A DNA stretch of 64,000 nt from Carya illinoinensis. Its lineage: Eukaryota > Streptophyta > Magnoliopsida > Fagales > Juglandaceae. Position 1 is the stretch's first letter. Each line of letters begins with the position of its first letter. The notes beneath the pieces are model-generated. The model saw nothing but the letters and a program-made list of their open reading frames with translations. It did not search any database and was not told the origin of the DNA. The position numbers were made by a program, and so were the translations under genes. This document shows positions 54,009 to 64,000 of the stretch, in pieces. The stretch is from contig NC_056765.1 of the NCBI RefSeq assembly GCF_018687715.1, positions 13,985,001 through 14,049,000 of the forward strand. The letters are read 5' to 3'.

Positions 54009-55570
54009 ACTCGCTAGCAAAGCGAGAGGTCTTTGGACCAATTATACAAACACCAAAGGGTGTAATACCCGTTGGATATAAATGGGTATTTATACGTAAA
54101 AGTAATGAAAGTAATGAAATTGTGCGATATAAAGCACGACTTGTTGCACAAGGTTTCCTGCAGAAACCGGGGATTGATTATGAGGAAACATACTCTCCTG
54201 TTATGGATGCAATCACATTCAGATATTTGATTAGTTTGGCAGTTATAAAAAGATTGGATATGCAGTTGATGGATGTGGTCACCGCATATTTATATGGATC
54301 ATTAGATCATGACATATATATGAAAATCCCTGAAGGATATAAAATGCCTGAAGCTTCTAATCTGAGTACATCCAGAAGTATGTATTCTATTAAGCTTCAA
54401 AGATCTTTATATGGGTTAAAACAATCCGGACGCATGTGGTATAAACGCCTTAGCGAATATCTATTGAAAGAAGGATTTGAGAATAATTCAATATGCCCAT
54501 GTGTTTTTATTAAGAAATCAGACTCCGGATTTGTTATTATTGCGGTTTATGTTGATGATCTAAATCTTGTTGGAACTCCTGAAGAGATCAGAAGAACTGC
54601 TACATATTTAAAGAATGAATTTGAAATGAAAGATCTTGGCAAAACGAAATTTTGTCTCGGCCTGCAGCTCGAGCATTTGCCAAATGGAATTCTCATTCAT
54701 CAGTCAAATTATACAGAGAAAGTCTTGAAACACTTTTACATGGACAAAGCTCATCCCCTGAGTACTCCAATGGTTGTTCGATCACTTGATGTGCAAAAGG
54801 ATCCATTTCGTCCTTGTGAAGACAATGAAGAAATTCTTGGTTCTGAAATACCTTATCTCAGTGCAATTGGAGCCCTGATGTATCTTGCAAATTGCACTCG
54901 GCCTGATATTGCATTTTCAGTTAATTTACTTGCAAGATATAGTTCCGCACCAACTCGAAGACATTGAAATGGCATTAAACATATCCTTCGATACCTTCGA
55001 GGTACGGTTGATATGGAATTATTTTATCAATATGGTTCAAGTCCACAATTAGTTGGATATGCAGATGCAGGTTATCTTTCAGATCCACACAGAGGTAGAT
55101 CTCAGACTGGATATGTATTTACTTATGAAAATTCTGCTATATCATGGAGATCTGTCAAACAAACACTATCTGCTACATCTTCAAATCACTCAGAGATCAT
55201 TGCAATTCATGAAACAAGTCGAGAATGCATTTGGCTAAGATCAATGATCCAACATATTCAAGAAAAATGTGGTCTTCCAGTGATTAATGATAGTCCAACA
55301 ACTTTATACGAAGATAATGCTGCTTGTATTGCTCAAATTAGAGGAGGATATATCAAAGGTGATAGAACCAAACATATTTCACCTAAATTTTTTTATACTC
55401 ATGAACTTCAAGAAAAAGGTGAAATTAAAGTCAAGCAGATACGATCAAGTGATAATCTGGCAGATTTATTCACAAAAGCATTACCAACTGCAACATTTAA
55501 GAAGATTGTGCAGAACATTGGAATGCGGAGACTTGAAGACCTTTTATCATGCACTTTTCAGGGGGAGTAA
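53960..55570 (+). pseudogene. Copia F RT and RNase H
   Basis: Reading frame 2 continues pol: AELNSLAKREVFGP, GYKWVFIRK, YKARLVAQGFLQKPGIDYEE, LMDVVTAYLYG (motif A), SLYGLKQSGRMW and catalytic VYVDDLNLVG. TGA at 54965-54967, in a TGG context (RRH-stop-NGIKHILRYLRG), is the only internal stop. RNase H follows (VGYADAGYLSD, ISWRSVKQ, EIIAIHE, LYEDNAACI, KHISPKFF, LADLFTKALP) and ends normally at TAA 55568-55570. All catalytic residues are present. Two changes separate this element from a full polyprotein. Confidence 0.93.
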
Positions 55571-55591
55571 CGTCTTGAAGACTTATGCTGA

Positions 55592-55760
55592 TTGTACTCT
55601 TTTTCCTTCGCTAAGGTTTTATCCCACTGAGTTTTCCTTCGCAAGGTTTTAATGAGGCAATCTTAAAGCATTTTACGGTACACATGAATATTGTACTCTT
55701 TTTCCTTCGCCATTGGTTTTTTCCCACAGGGTTTTTCCTTGGCAAGGTTTTAATGAGGCA
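55592..55760. repeat. 99-bp-spaced direct repeat 3' of pol in copia F
   Basis: TTGTACTCTTTTTCCTTCGC ... AATGAGGCA occurs at 55592-55659 and 55691-55760. Such CTTTTTCCTTCGC/AAGGTTTTAATGAGGCA blocks lie in the noncoding region before the polypurine tract. Confidence 0.9.
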
Positions 55761-55780
55761 TATTCATTATATGTGGTCAT

Positions 55781-55792
55781 CCAAAGGGGGAG
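55781..55792 (+). other. Polypurine tract, copia F
   Basis: CCAAAGGGGGAG directly precedes the TGTTGT start of the 3' LTR. Confidence 0.85.
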
Positions 55793-56227
55793 TGTTGTAA
55801 AATAACATTGTAAAATTGTATGACCACCTTGAGCTAGCCGTCAAATGCACAGTGCATAGTGCCAGCATAGTAACTGGCATAGTAAATGGCCGACATCGCA
55901 CAGTGTGCATAGTGCCAGCATAGTACTGCATAGTAACTGGCATAGTAAATGGCCGACATCGCACAGTGCGCATAGTGCCAGCATAGTACTGCATAGTAAC
56001 TGGCATAGTAAATGGCCGACATCGCACAGTGCATAGTGCTAGCATAGTACTGCATAGTAACTGGCATAGTACATATGCACAGTACCAACATAGTACTGCA
56101 TAGTAACTAGCATAGTTCCCTTTGTACGCCTATATATATCGTTGAATTCTTTAAGAAATTCATAAGTTTCATAACTTCTCTGAGTTCTATCTCTCTCTCT
56201 CTCTCTCCTTTCGATAGTTTTATAACA
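55793..56227 (+). repeat. Copia F 3' LTR
   Basis: Same ends as the 5' LTR; shorter by 51 bp through loss of repeat units in U3 (55859-56115) and a shorter TC run. Confidence 0.95.
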
Positions 56228-56272
56228 GTTGCATAGAAATATGGAGAGTTGGAGACTAATTGGAACGGAGGA

Positions 56273-56467
56273 GTTTGGGTGTTGAGATTATCTCAATACT
56301 TCTCAACATACTCCATTACTATTTATTATTTTATTATTATTTTTCACCTATTTTTTACTACTATTCATTAATTTTTACTACTATTTAATATTTTATTATT
56401 ATTTTTCAGTTTATTTTTCACTACTATTCATAACATACGTCGACACTTCTCAACACTCAAATCCAAC
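56273..56467. mobile_element. MITE-like element
   Basis: GTTTGGGTGTTGAGA (56273) and TCTCAACACTCAAATCCAAC (about 56448-56467) are near-inverted copies, with an AT-rich core built of TTACTACTATTCAT-like units. This style is common in tree genomes of the Fagales (recollection, not checked). Target duplication not resolved. Confidence 0.55.
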
Positions 56468-56737
56468 AGGAAAAAAAATATGTGGTTTTTCTTTGATAAT
56501 TAAGAACATGACCGAATTAACATTGATCGATCTATTCTTTCCTCTTTATGGGCATGCAAGTTGAATTTATTTTATTTTATTTTATCTTTTTATGTTTTTT
56601 CTCGTTAGCAACTATAGTGCCTTCTTCCCATGGAATTGGAATTCAGGGTTATTTTATTTTATTTTTTATTTTTTAAATTTATTTTTTTTTTAATTTTAAT
56701 TTTTTATTTTATTTTAATTTTATTATATATATATATA
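56468..56737. other. T-rich stretch, probable L1 poly(A) tail on the minus strand
   Basis: Long T/TTTTA runs at 56655-56735 lie immediately 3' (on the minus strand) of the truncated L1 coding end, and an (AT)n run at 56725-56749. Nothing else is recognised. Confidence 0.55.
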
Positions 56738-57945
56738 TTATATATATATTTCCTGACTATCAAGCCAAATGGCCTGAGAGATCAAGTCTGGGAAACCGTC
56801 CCAGCACATTTGAATGTGATCAACAACCCAAGAATGTCTAGCAAGGCCATAAGCAGCCTCATTACTTTCCCTATACACATGAAAAATCTTGACATCAACG
56901 AGAGTATTCAAAAGCAACCTAATCTCATGAATCATTGATCCCCAGGGTGACTGTGCCGAAGACTGGTGATAATTCCTCCACCACTAGCAAGCAGTCTGTC
57001 TCTAAACATAGATTTGTAACCCCATTTGTGAAATATTGAGCTGAAGCCCGCGCAGAACCGCCAGGAACTCTGTAACGTCCATAGATCCATCTCCCATTCT
57101 CCCTTGCTACAGCCATAAGAACTTTCCCTTGTGCATCTCGCAAAATAGCTCCAACACTAGCTCTATGAAGGTGTTGAACAGTCGCCCCATGAAGGTGTGG
57201 AAAAGTCGCCCCATCAACATTAATCTTCAAGAATCCCACTAGTGGTAACTTCCATCCACAAAAAGTTCTCAGATCTGAACCATGTTGTGTCTTCACTTCC
57301 ACAAACATTTTATGCATTATCAACGCATGTTCTATTCCCTGTCTAGCATCAAGGAGCTCATTTTCCTGCAGTTTGTTATTCCTCCTGAAACACAAGCTCG
57401 ATGCTATGGTAAAAAATATTGCCAAAGCCTCCAATCCTCCCAAAGTTCTCACTTGCACCGCAACATTAAAAACAGATTGATTGCAATCAACATTTGCCAT
57501 CACAGGTAGATAAGTTGTCCATAACCCAGCAATACTTGGACAGTGCAGCAAAACATGAGTCAAAGTTTCGGTTTCAGAATCACACAGGCAACAAACCCCT
57601 CTAATATCAATCAGCCGCTTCTGTAAATTAGCCCGAGTAGGTAAGCACTCTAAACAAGCATGCCTAAAGAATATCTTAACTCTATGTTGCATCGTCAAAC
57701 TCCAAATGGCTTTTCTACAAATTCCTGTGCAACTGAGCCTCAGAAGATTCTCCAGATTGTCTTTTATTTGTCCGAAACCACCTATAAGCAGATTTGACAG
57801 TGAACATACCCCTTCTATCCTCCCCCCAAATCGGCTTATCTGGTTGATCCCCTGGACACACAGGTATCTTTACCACTTCCTCATAAATATTTGGATTGAA
57901 GAGTGTTGTGACTAAACTTTGGCTCAAACTACTTAACCAAAAATT
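56738..57945 (-). pseudogene. 5'-truncated L1 LINE: zf-RVT and RNase H
   Basis: From about 57945 the minus strand reads the linker WLSSLSQSLVTTLFNP and PIWGEDRRGMFTVKSAYRW (57927-57715), a zinc-binding RT-associated motif CCLCDSETETLTHVLLHC (about 57600-57540), then RNase H (LKINVDGATF, SVGAILRDAQGKVL, YRESNEAAYGLARH). The frame breaks near 57705 and 56930. Endonuclease and RT are missing, typical of incomplete L1 reverse transcription. RNase H carries an eight-residue tandem insertion just after VDGATF (57166-57213). The 5' junction is at about 57945. Confidence 0.85.
57166..57213. repeat. 24-bp tandem duplication in the L1 RNase H
   Basis: TGAAGGTGTTGAACAGTCGC... (57166-57189) is followed by TGAAGGTGTGGAAAAGTCGC... 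(57190-57213). Confidence 0.95.
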
Positions 57946-59680
57946 TAGAGCAGTTTTACTTGCAAGTAACAGGTATTGTAGTACTTAACAGGGTCGAATC
58001 CACAGGGATTAACTTATATGATAAGAAAAATAAACTCAAACAATGAAAAGAAATTATTAAAAGGAACGTGCAATTAAATAGAGGATAAAATTACAGAGAT
58101 GAAAACTTTTAAAATAACAAAATAAAACTAAAATGATAAAATAAATCGATATGGATAACGATTAAGGTTTTGAAAATCCATCTAATAATTTAGAATATTG
58201 TCTCCGATCGATTTACTTCAATTAAAATAAAATAATGATTCTGTTTAATAGGAAGATTTAACATTTAAGGTCAACAAAACTAATCACTAATGATTAAGTA
58301 TGAACAATTAATGGTTAAAACATTCACAAACCCATTTGAATATTACAAGGATTTTTTAAGCATCCAATTTATTCAAAAATTACAATGAATCAAGATAAAT
58401 ATATAGATAATCAAAGTATCCAATAATAAAACCATTCAATCGATCAAACTCACGATATAAACTCTAATGTTGATCCGAAAACAATGTATAAATTATTAGA
58501 CTTTATCTCTAAACTTAGTACGAAAATTTACCCAACCATGTTCATCACAAGAGCCATGGAAATCAAATAAACATTCTTCATGATAAAACTAAAATAGAAC
58601 ACCAAATCAACACTAAAAAAAGGAACCTTCACAAGAGAACAAAGATGGAGAAAAGATAGAGCTAAAACAATCTCCCCAACTGAAGTGCAGCATGCCAGGA
58701 AAAAACCTCCCAGAAGTCCTTGTGCTGCCTAAAAGCCCATAAACCTCGTGAAAAAGAAAGATCCTGCTCGCTCTCTCCCAGTCTCTGTTGGTTTGGCCTC
58801 CCCGTTTGTAAGTCTCCTGCTGCGTTATGTTTCTTTCCCCAGCTACAGTGCATTCTTAAAAAGGCCCTTCAGCGTGTCGCTCCCAACGCAAAGAAAATCA
58901 ATCAGCTACCTCACCTCCTTTCTTCTTTCTCCGTGCAGAAGCAAAACTCCTTCCGTCTCGCATCGCCAGTTTGTATAAGCCCTTGCTGCGTGTCCTGCTC
59001 CTTTCAACAAAGTCAAGAAGTTCAGCCAGCCCCTGCTCTCTTTCCCGCGTCCCAGTTAGAAACCAAACGAAAAACTCCTCTCTATTCCGTGTGCTCTTCC
59101 CCGTTCAGCATCTCCCTATCTTTTTACCCAACTGCCCGTGCTCTATTTTTCCTTCCTATCCAAAAAAAGCCCAGCCTTCCATCTCCCTAGTTCTCTTCCC
59201 CCCAAGCTCCAAAAATGTGCCCCACGTCTTCCTTTGCATTTCATCTCGGTCCCTACCCTATCACTGTGAATGTCAAACAGGAGCCAAACCTTTTTTTTTC
59301 CCCTTCCTACATTGCCTTCCAAAGCCCCCAAAAGCCAAAAGTCTCTCTCAAAAAGTAAAACTCTCATCTCACTTTCGTATCCGTTCCCCCAAAAGCCCCC
59401 CAAAGGAAACTAGAGTCTACCAAAAGCCAAAGCTGTCCAGGAAACAACTCTCCTTCCAGCTCCTCTCCGTAAACCGTCTCATCCAAAACCAAAAAGAGCA
59501 AACTGCTCTTTTCCTTTCTAGTTTCCTCAAAACCCAAAGAGACCAAAAGGAAATAAGCTTCCGATGTAAGAGTAATGAGTTGTGTTGCGAGTGGTCCCGT
59601 TTTGTGTTTAGAGCAGCTGCCAAAAAGAAATAGAAACCACAAAAATAAAAAATAAAAAATAAAAATAAAAAGCAAGACTA
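57946..59680. other. Noncoding stretch, possible LTR-type sequence
   Basis: AACAGGGTCGAATCCACAGGG (about 57987-58007) starts an AT-rich part; 58700-59640 is C-rich on the plus strand. No pol or gag motif and no paired copy are seen. Open frames at 58720-59190 and 58971-59633 lack any family signature and look compositional. It could be a solo LTR or leader of an unrecognised gypsy element. Confidence 0.4.
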
Positions 59681-59694
59681 TTTTTTTTTTTTTT
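59681..59694 (-). other. Poly(A) tail of the L1
   Basis: Fourteen T on the plus strand, 35 bases past the ORF2 stop on the minus strand. Confidence 0.85.
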
Positions 59695-59729
59695 GAAAGA
59701 GATCGAACTTTTCATTCCACAATAATTGA

Positions 59730-62700
59730 TTACAAAGAATCATAACTGACAACTTGTGCAATACAGTTTGGAATCAAGCCCAGATCACACACATCAATTA
59801 CATTGTTAAGGGCATCCTTGGCTAGCAAGTCTACTGCCATATTAGAATCCCTCTTAGTGTGTATAATGTCCCAAAAAGAGAAGGACTTCAGTAATGTTTT
59901 TGCATCTTCAATGATAAGACCTTCTTGGCTCCAATCCTCCTCAAAACTCTTCATCTTTCGAACCACCTGCAATGAGTCCCCTTCACAGATTATGTTGGTG
60001 AACCCATGGTCTTTGCAGAACTGAATAGCCACCATCAAAGCATAAGCTTCAGCAGAAAGAGGAGACAGATTGAGTTGTCTGTATGTCCTCACTGAACTGA
60101 GAACCTTGCCATTCCAGTCCCTGACCAGTGCACCAATTCCTGTCAGTCCCCTTGAGGTATCTAATGCAGCATCCCAGTTGAGCTTGTATCTACCCACTGG
60201 AGGTTTTCTCCATTTCTGCACATTCTGTGTCCTACTAGTATCAAGATGGTTGCCGCCCTTGGTTCTAGTTAAGTGATAGGCTCTATGATCATCCTTGGCC
60301 TTCTGGAGGATGGAAACGGGATGTCTGAATCCCTTACCATGAACAAACTCATTTCTTCTATTCCAGATGAGTCTGGCTATTAAGCCTGCCATTTCCAGTT
60401 CAGCTTTTGGGAGTTTTTCTATTAGGTGAGCCCATATGTCTCTAAATTGATCACATTGCAAAGACATTTTCATGATTTTAATGCTAGCTTGGCCCCACAC
60501 ATCTTTTGCAGCACTACATCCCCAAAGAGCATGCCCTGAGGTTTCCCTTTCAAGCTGGCATATTGGACATAAAAAGTGTTCACTCACCTTTCTTCTGTGT
60601 AGGTTGTCCATGATAGGGAGAGCTTCACTGCTGGCTTTCCAAAGGAAATTTCTGACCACATTAGGGACTTTTAGTTTCCATATTGATTGCCAGTTTTCAC
60701 AAAACGCATGGTCTTTTGAGGTCCCACTTTCTTTTAGAGAAGAGGTCTCCTTGTGGAGATGATATGCACTTTTCACAGAGAAAAGGCCATTCTTTGTCCC
60801 ACCCCATATAATTTTGTCCTCTCTGTTTCCCAAGCTAATGGGAATGGCTCTAATAAGGTCTATCTCCTGCTGGGAGAAATACTTGGTGAGTGTATGATAT
60901 TTCCAGCTTCTTGACCCAGGTTCAATAAGATCAGATACCCAGGTAATATCAGCAGCACCACTGATTCTGTTTGTTGCTGCCAAGGAGATTTGTTTTGGGA
61001 GCCAACGATCCTTCCATACATTAACTGAACATCCATTGCCAATCCTCCATACTACGCCTTCCTTTAGAAGCTTCAGTCTTTCCACCATACTCCTCCATGC
61101 TAGAGATGGCCTGTACCCCAGTTTTGCATTCAGCAGGTTGCTTGAGGGGAAATACTTCTATTTCAAAACTTGAGCTGAGAGGGAGGTTGGTTTTGTGAGA
61201 ATGTTCCAGCCTTGCTTTGCTAGTAGGGCAAGGTTGAAACTGCTAAAGTTTCGAAACCCCATCCCTCCCTGGTCTTTGCTATTGCATAGTTTACACCACT
61301 TAACCCACTGAATTCTGGACTGGTCCTTATTGAAACCCCACCAGAATTTCCTTACCAGCTGATCAAATCTCTTTACTATGGATTAAGGAAGTAAAAAGAT
61401 CCCCATTGTATAGGTAGGGATGGCTTGAAGAACAGATTTGATCAGAATTTCTTTGCCTGCTGAAGATAGACATTTTGTCTTCCAGTTTGTTATCTTTGCC
61501 CAGGTTCTATCAATGAGTCCATGAAAGGCAACTGTTTTTGCTCTCCCAATCATAGCTGGTAGTCCCAGGTAATTTTCAAGAGAAAACTTTGGTTTTAAAC
61601 CAGCTATGAGCAAGAGGGTCCTCTGGTTTTCTAAAGGGGTATTCTTACTAAAGAATATTGAGGACTTCTCCTTGTTCAGCTTTTGGCCCAAGCCTCTCTC
61701 ATACATCTCAAGGATCCCCATCAATCTGCTCCATTCAAGTGAGTTGGCCTTGCAAAAAATCATACTGTCGTCAGCAAAGAAGAGATGGCCAACCTTTTGG
61801 GGTCCTTTTCCAATGGGGACACTAGAAATGCTGCCAACACTTTCAGCCTTATGCAGCATGCATGATAAGGCTTCTGCACATAGTATAAATAGGTAAGGGG
61901 ATAGAGGATCCCCTTGCCTTAGCCCTCTCGAAGGTTTGAAAGATGCTTGAGGTTCCCCATTGATGAGGATTGAGAAGGATACTGAGGAGATACTTTTTTC
62001 CACAAGGGAGATCCAGTTTTGGTGGAAGCCCAGCCTGCTCATCACAGAGTATAAGAAAGACCACTCGACACGATCGTAGGCCTTGCTCATGTCTAGCTTC
62101 AAGGCCATGTAGCCTGACTTCCCCTTCATTCTAGTAGACATAGAGTGGAGTGTTTCATATGCCACCAATATGTTATCCGTGATAGATCTACCTGGGACAA
62201 AAGCACTTTGATTGGGGGAAATAATGTCAGGCAGTACAATCTTTAATCTACTAGAGAGCATTTTTGCAACAATTTTATAAATAACATTACATAAGCTGAT
62301 GGGTCTAAAATCAGAAACTCTCTTAGGGTCTTTGGTCTTAGGAATTAGCGTAATGAAAGTTTCATTGACCCCTTCCAAAGTTCCCCCATCATTAACTACA
62401 TTAAGAGCAAACCTGGTTACTTCCTTGCCAATAGTTTCCCAATGGGATTGGTAGAAGATGGCTGGGAAACCATCAGGGCCAGGCGATCCCAGTGCTTTCA
62501 TTTGAAACACAGCAGATTTGACCTCTTCTTCTGAAAAAGGTTGAAGCAGGACTTCATTCATCAATGGAGTGACCTTTGTGGGAATGTCCTCCAAACACCT
62601 TCCTATGTCACATGGGTTCGAAGAGGTGAATAAATCTGCGAAATGAGTGGTGAATACCTCCCCAATCTGCTGCTTCTGGGTGACCAGGTTATCATTTGAG

Positions 62701-63845
62701 TCATAAATCTGGGATACTTTGTTTGTCTTCCTTCTTTGAGAGGCATGCAAATGATAGAACTTAGTATTCCTATCTCCATTTTGCAGCCAATGTTGTTTGG
62801 CCCTTTGTTTCCATTTTAGTTCTTCCTCACCCAGAGATTGTTCTATTTCCTTTTGGAGGAGGGTGATTGCTTCCACCTGGTCTCCTTGATTGGTATCTTG
62901 CAAAACCTCCAGCTCCTTCATCTTCCTTTTTAAGTCCCCTGTGGCCTTGTTGGAGGCAGCTCCCTTCCATCTCTTTAGCGCCAGGCTGCAATTCAAGATT
63001 CTTTTGTGCATGCTGGTTGCAGCATCATCTCCCACTGCCACTTTACCCCACGCCTCTCTAATTATGTTGGATATCCCATCTTTCATGTTCCAAGCTGCTT
63101 CAAATCTAAATAGATGAGTGTTACATGGCCTTCTGCTAGCAGTGTTTTCCACGTGGATAAGGAGGGGGGAGTGGTCTGACTTAATAGCAGGAATAACTTG
63201 ATAGTAAGACTCAGTAAAGCAATGCAACCAGTTGTTATTTGCCATGGCTCTATCAAGCCTTTCCTTAGTAAAATCATCCTCCTTTCTGTTGTTGGACCAT
63301 GTAAAGAAAGGGCCTTGAGTCTGAATTGAGTTCAAAGAACAGTCCATGATGGCATGTCGAAATGTTTCCATTTGTTTATAAGGTCTGGGACAACCACCTT
63401 GTTTTTCATTTTGGCACAAAAGTTCATTAAAATCTCCACAGCACAGCCAAGCCATAGATGGGAGCGGCTTGAGGGATCTTAAAAGTTCCTAACTCATATG
63501 TCTTTTTGCTGTTTCTGGGTGGCCATAAAAGCCAGTGAACAGCCATGGAGGGGTTTCTAGGTTTGGAATTATCTGGGCACTTATGTGCCATCTTGAGTAG
63601 TTGAAAATGGACACTTTAACCTTGTTGTTCCACATTAAAGTTAATCCACCACTACTGCCTACACTGTCTATCACTAAACAGGATTCAAATTTCAGTAGCT
63701 TGCAGATTTCTTCCATTCTACTTTTCGAGCACTTGGTTTCCATTAGAAAAACCAAGTTAGGACACTTGTCCTTAACCAACATGTTAAGGATGTTAACTGA
63801 CCGAGGGTTCCCAAGCCCTCGGCAGTTCCAACTTAGGCATCTCAT
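59730..63845 (-). pseudogene. L1 ORF2: endonuclease, RT, RNase H
   Basis: One frame of about 1371 codons from ATG 63845. Endonuclease: CLSWNCRGLGNP at the N-terminus, ETKCSKSRM, GFYGHP, CCGDFNE, SDHSPLL (to about 63165). RT: GSPGPDGFP, FRPISLCNVIYKI, KLDMSKAYDRVEW (motif A, about 62070-62108), GLRQGDPLSPYLFIL and FADDSMIF (about 61763-61787), all catalytic residues intact. Zinc motif CPICQLERETSGHALWGC lies near 60510-60565. RNase H retains NWDAALD, AEAYAL, EGDSL and MAVDLLA. Stops: TAG 63489-63491 (TGG context), TAA 61383-61385 and TAG 61158-61160 (probable CAA/CAG contexts). ORF2 copies its own RNA at a nicked target site. Confidence 0.92.
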
Positions 63846-64000
63846 TGTGGTTGGTGGTGCTGCCTAGCAGCCACCACCTTACACTCAGGTTGCATCCCCT
63901 TAGTGGGGACATTAAGCTTGGCCTGTTTAGAAACATGACCAAGTAGAGAAAGTGTACCTGGCTCCACTTTCCTCTTTGTTGATCCACTAGTTGGTGCTTC
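63842..64000 (-). CDS. L1 ORF1, C-terminal end (partial)
   Basis: The frame is open from the window edge for 52 codons (EAPTSGSTKRKVEPG ... ARQHHQPQ) to TGA at 63844-63842. The stop overlaps the ORF2 start as ATGA. The visible tail is basic and low in structure; the RNA-binding and zinc-knuckle parts expected of ORF1 lie outside the window. It is assigned to ORF1 from its position and phase. Confidence 0.7.
   Translation of the reverse strand, partial: EAPTSGSTKRKVEPGTLSLLGHVSKQAKLNVPTKGMQPECKVVAARQHHQPQ

Larger units (their letters stand above)
50171..56227 (+). mobile_element. Ty1/copia element F, nearly intact and young
   Basis: LTRs 50171-50656 (486 bp) and 55793-56227 (435 bp) start TGTTGTAAAATAAC and end TTTTATAACA, with a perfect target duplication GTTGC (50166-50170 and 56228-56232). 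Outside repeat-number differences I count only about two substitutions between LTRs, the lowest of any pair here. Gag is open, pol has one frameshift and one nonsense change. Immediately after the 5' LTR comes CGTTATCAGCACGAG, the presumed primer site; its tRNA is unclear. Confidence 0.95.
59681..64000 (-). mobile_element. L1-type LINE, near-complete, runs off the window
   Basis: A poly(A) tail (T14 at 59681-59694) ends the minus-strand element, followed upstream by ORF2 (63845-59730) and the end of ORF1 (63842-64000). The 5' end is beyond 64000. All domains of a plant L1 are present: endonuclease, RT, zinc motif, RNase H. Only three internal stops and no frameshift interrupt ORF2. The left target duplication cannot be matched because the right end is outside the window. 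Confidence 0.93.

Noticed and set aside
58971..59633. 220-codon open frame, and 58720-59190 in another frame
   Set aside because: Ser/Pro/Lys-rich translation of a pyrimidine-rich stretch, two overlapping frames of similar quality, no family motif.

Overview
The window is transposable-element-dominated plant nuclear DNA with no intact host protein gene that I can recognise. The gene families (Athila- and Tat-type Ty3/gypsy, many Ty1/copia, plant L1 LINEs with an RNase H domain, hAT and CACTA ends) point to a flowering plant. AT-rich spacers, a Fagales-like MITE around 56.3 kb and the LTR styles make a woody eudicot (possibly Fagales/Juglandaceae) my best guess, but that is weak. Two Athila elements, a CRM-like chromovirus and a Tekay/Del-like solo LTR suggest pericentromeric heterochromatin (inference).

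Layout. 0-3.6 kb: pol of a decayed CRM-like gypsy element. 4.0-5.05 kb: copia gag plus LTR (minus). 5.7-6.0 kb: minus-strand Athila-like gag scrap. 7.5-12.1 kb: Athila element A, with the protease and part of RT deleted. 12.8-26.8 kb: copia C (minus; 296-bp LTRs) split by a complete Athila element B (13856-23114, TSD GAGTT). 29.0-31.4 kb: decayed Tat/Ogre pol. 32.9-33.8 kb: a low-copy segment with an exon-like end. 34.05 kb: CACTA-like end. 34.75-38.87 kb: copia D (plus), truncated and joined tail to tail with copia E (minus, 38.87-46.28 kb). E is split by a 4818-bp solo LTR (40016-44833, TSD CTTTA). 46.6-49.7 kb: a second copy of the low-copy segment, interrupted by a 2.1-kb hAT-like element (TSD GACAGAAC). 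50.17-56.23 kb: copia F, the youngest and nearly intact element (TSD GTTGC). 56.7-57.95 kb: 5'-truncated L1. 59.68-64.0 kb: near-complete L1 with an ORF1/ORF2 ATGA overlap, running off the window.

The elements do not cooperate in a pathway. The window records successive insertions: copia C was hit by Athila B, copia E by an element later reduced to a solo LTR, and the duplicated host segment by the hAT element. Coding decay is dominated by CAG/CAA/CGA or TGG to stop transitions, as expected of long-methylated, silenced DNA. Copia F and the terminal L1 are the only elements close to coding competence.
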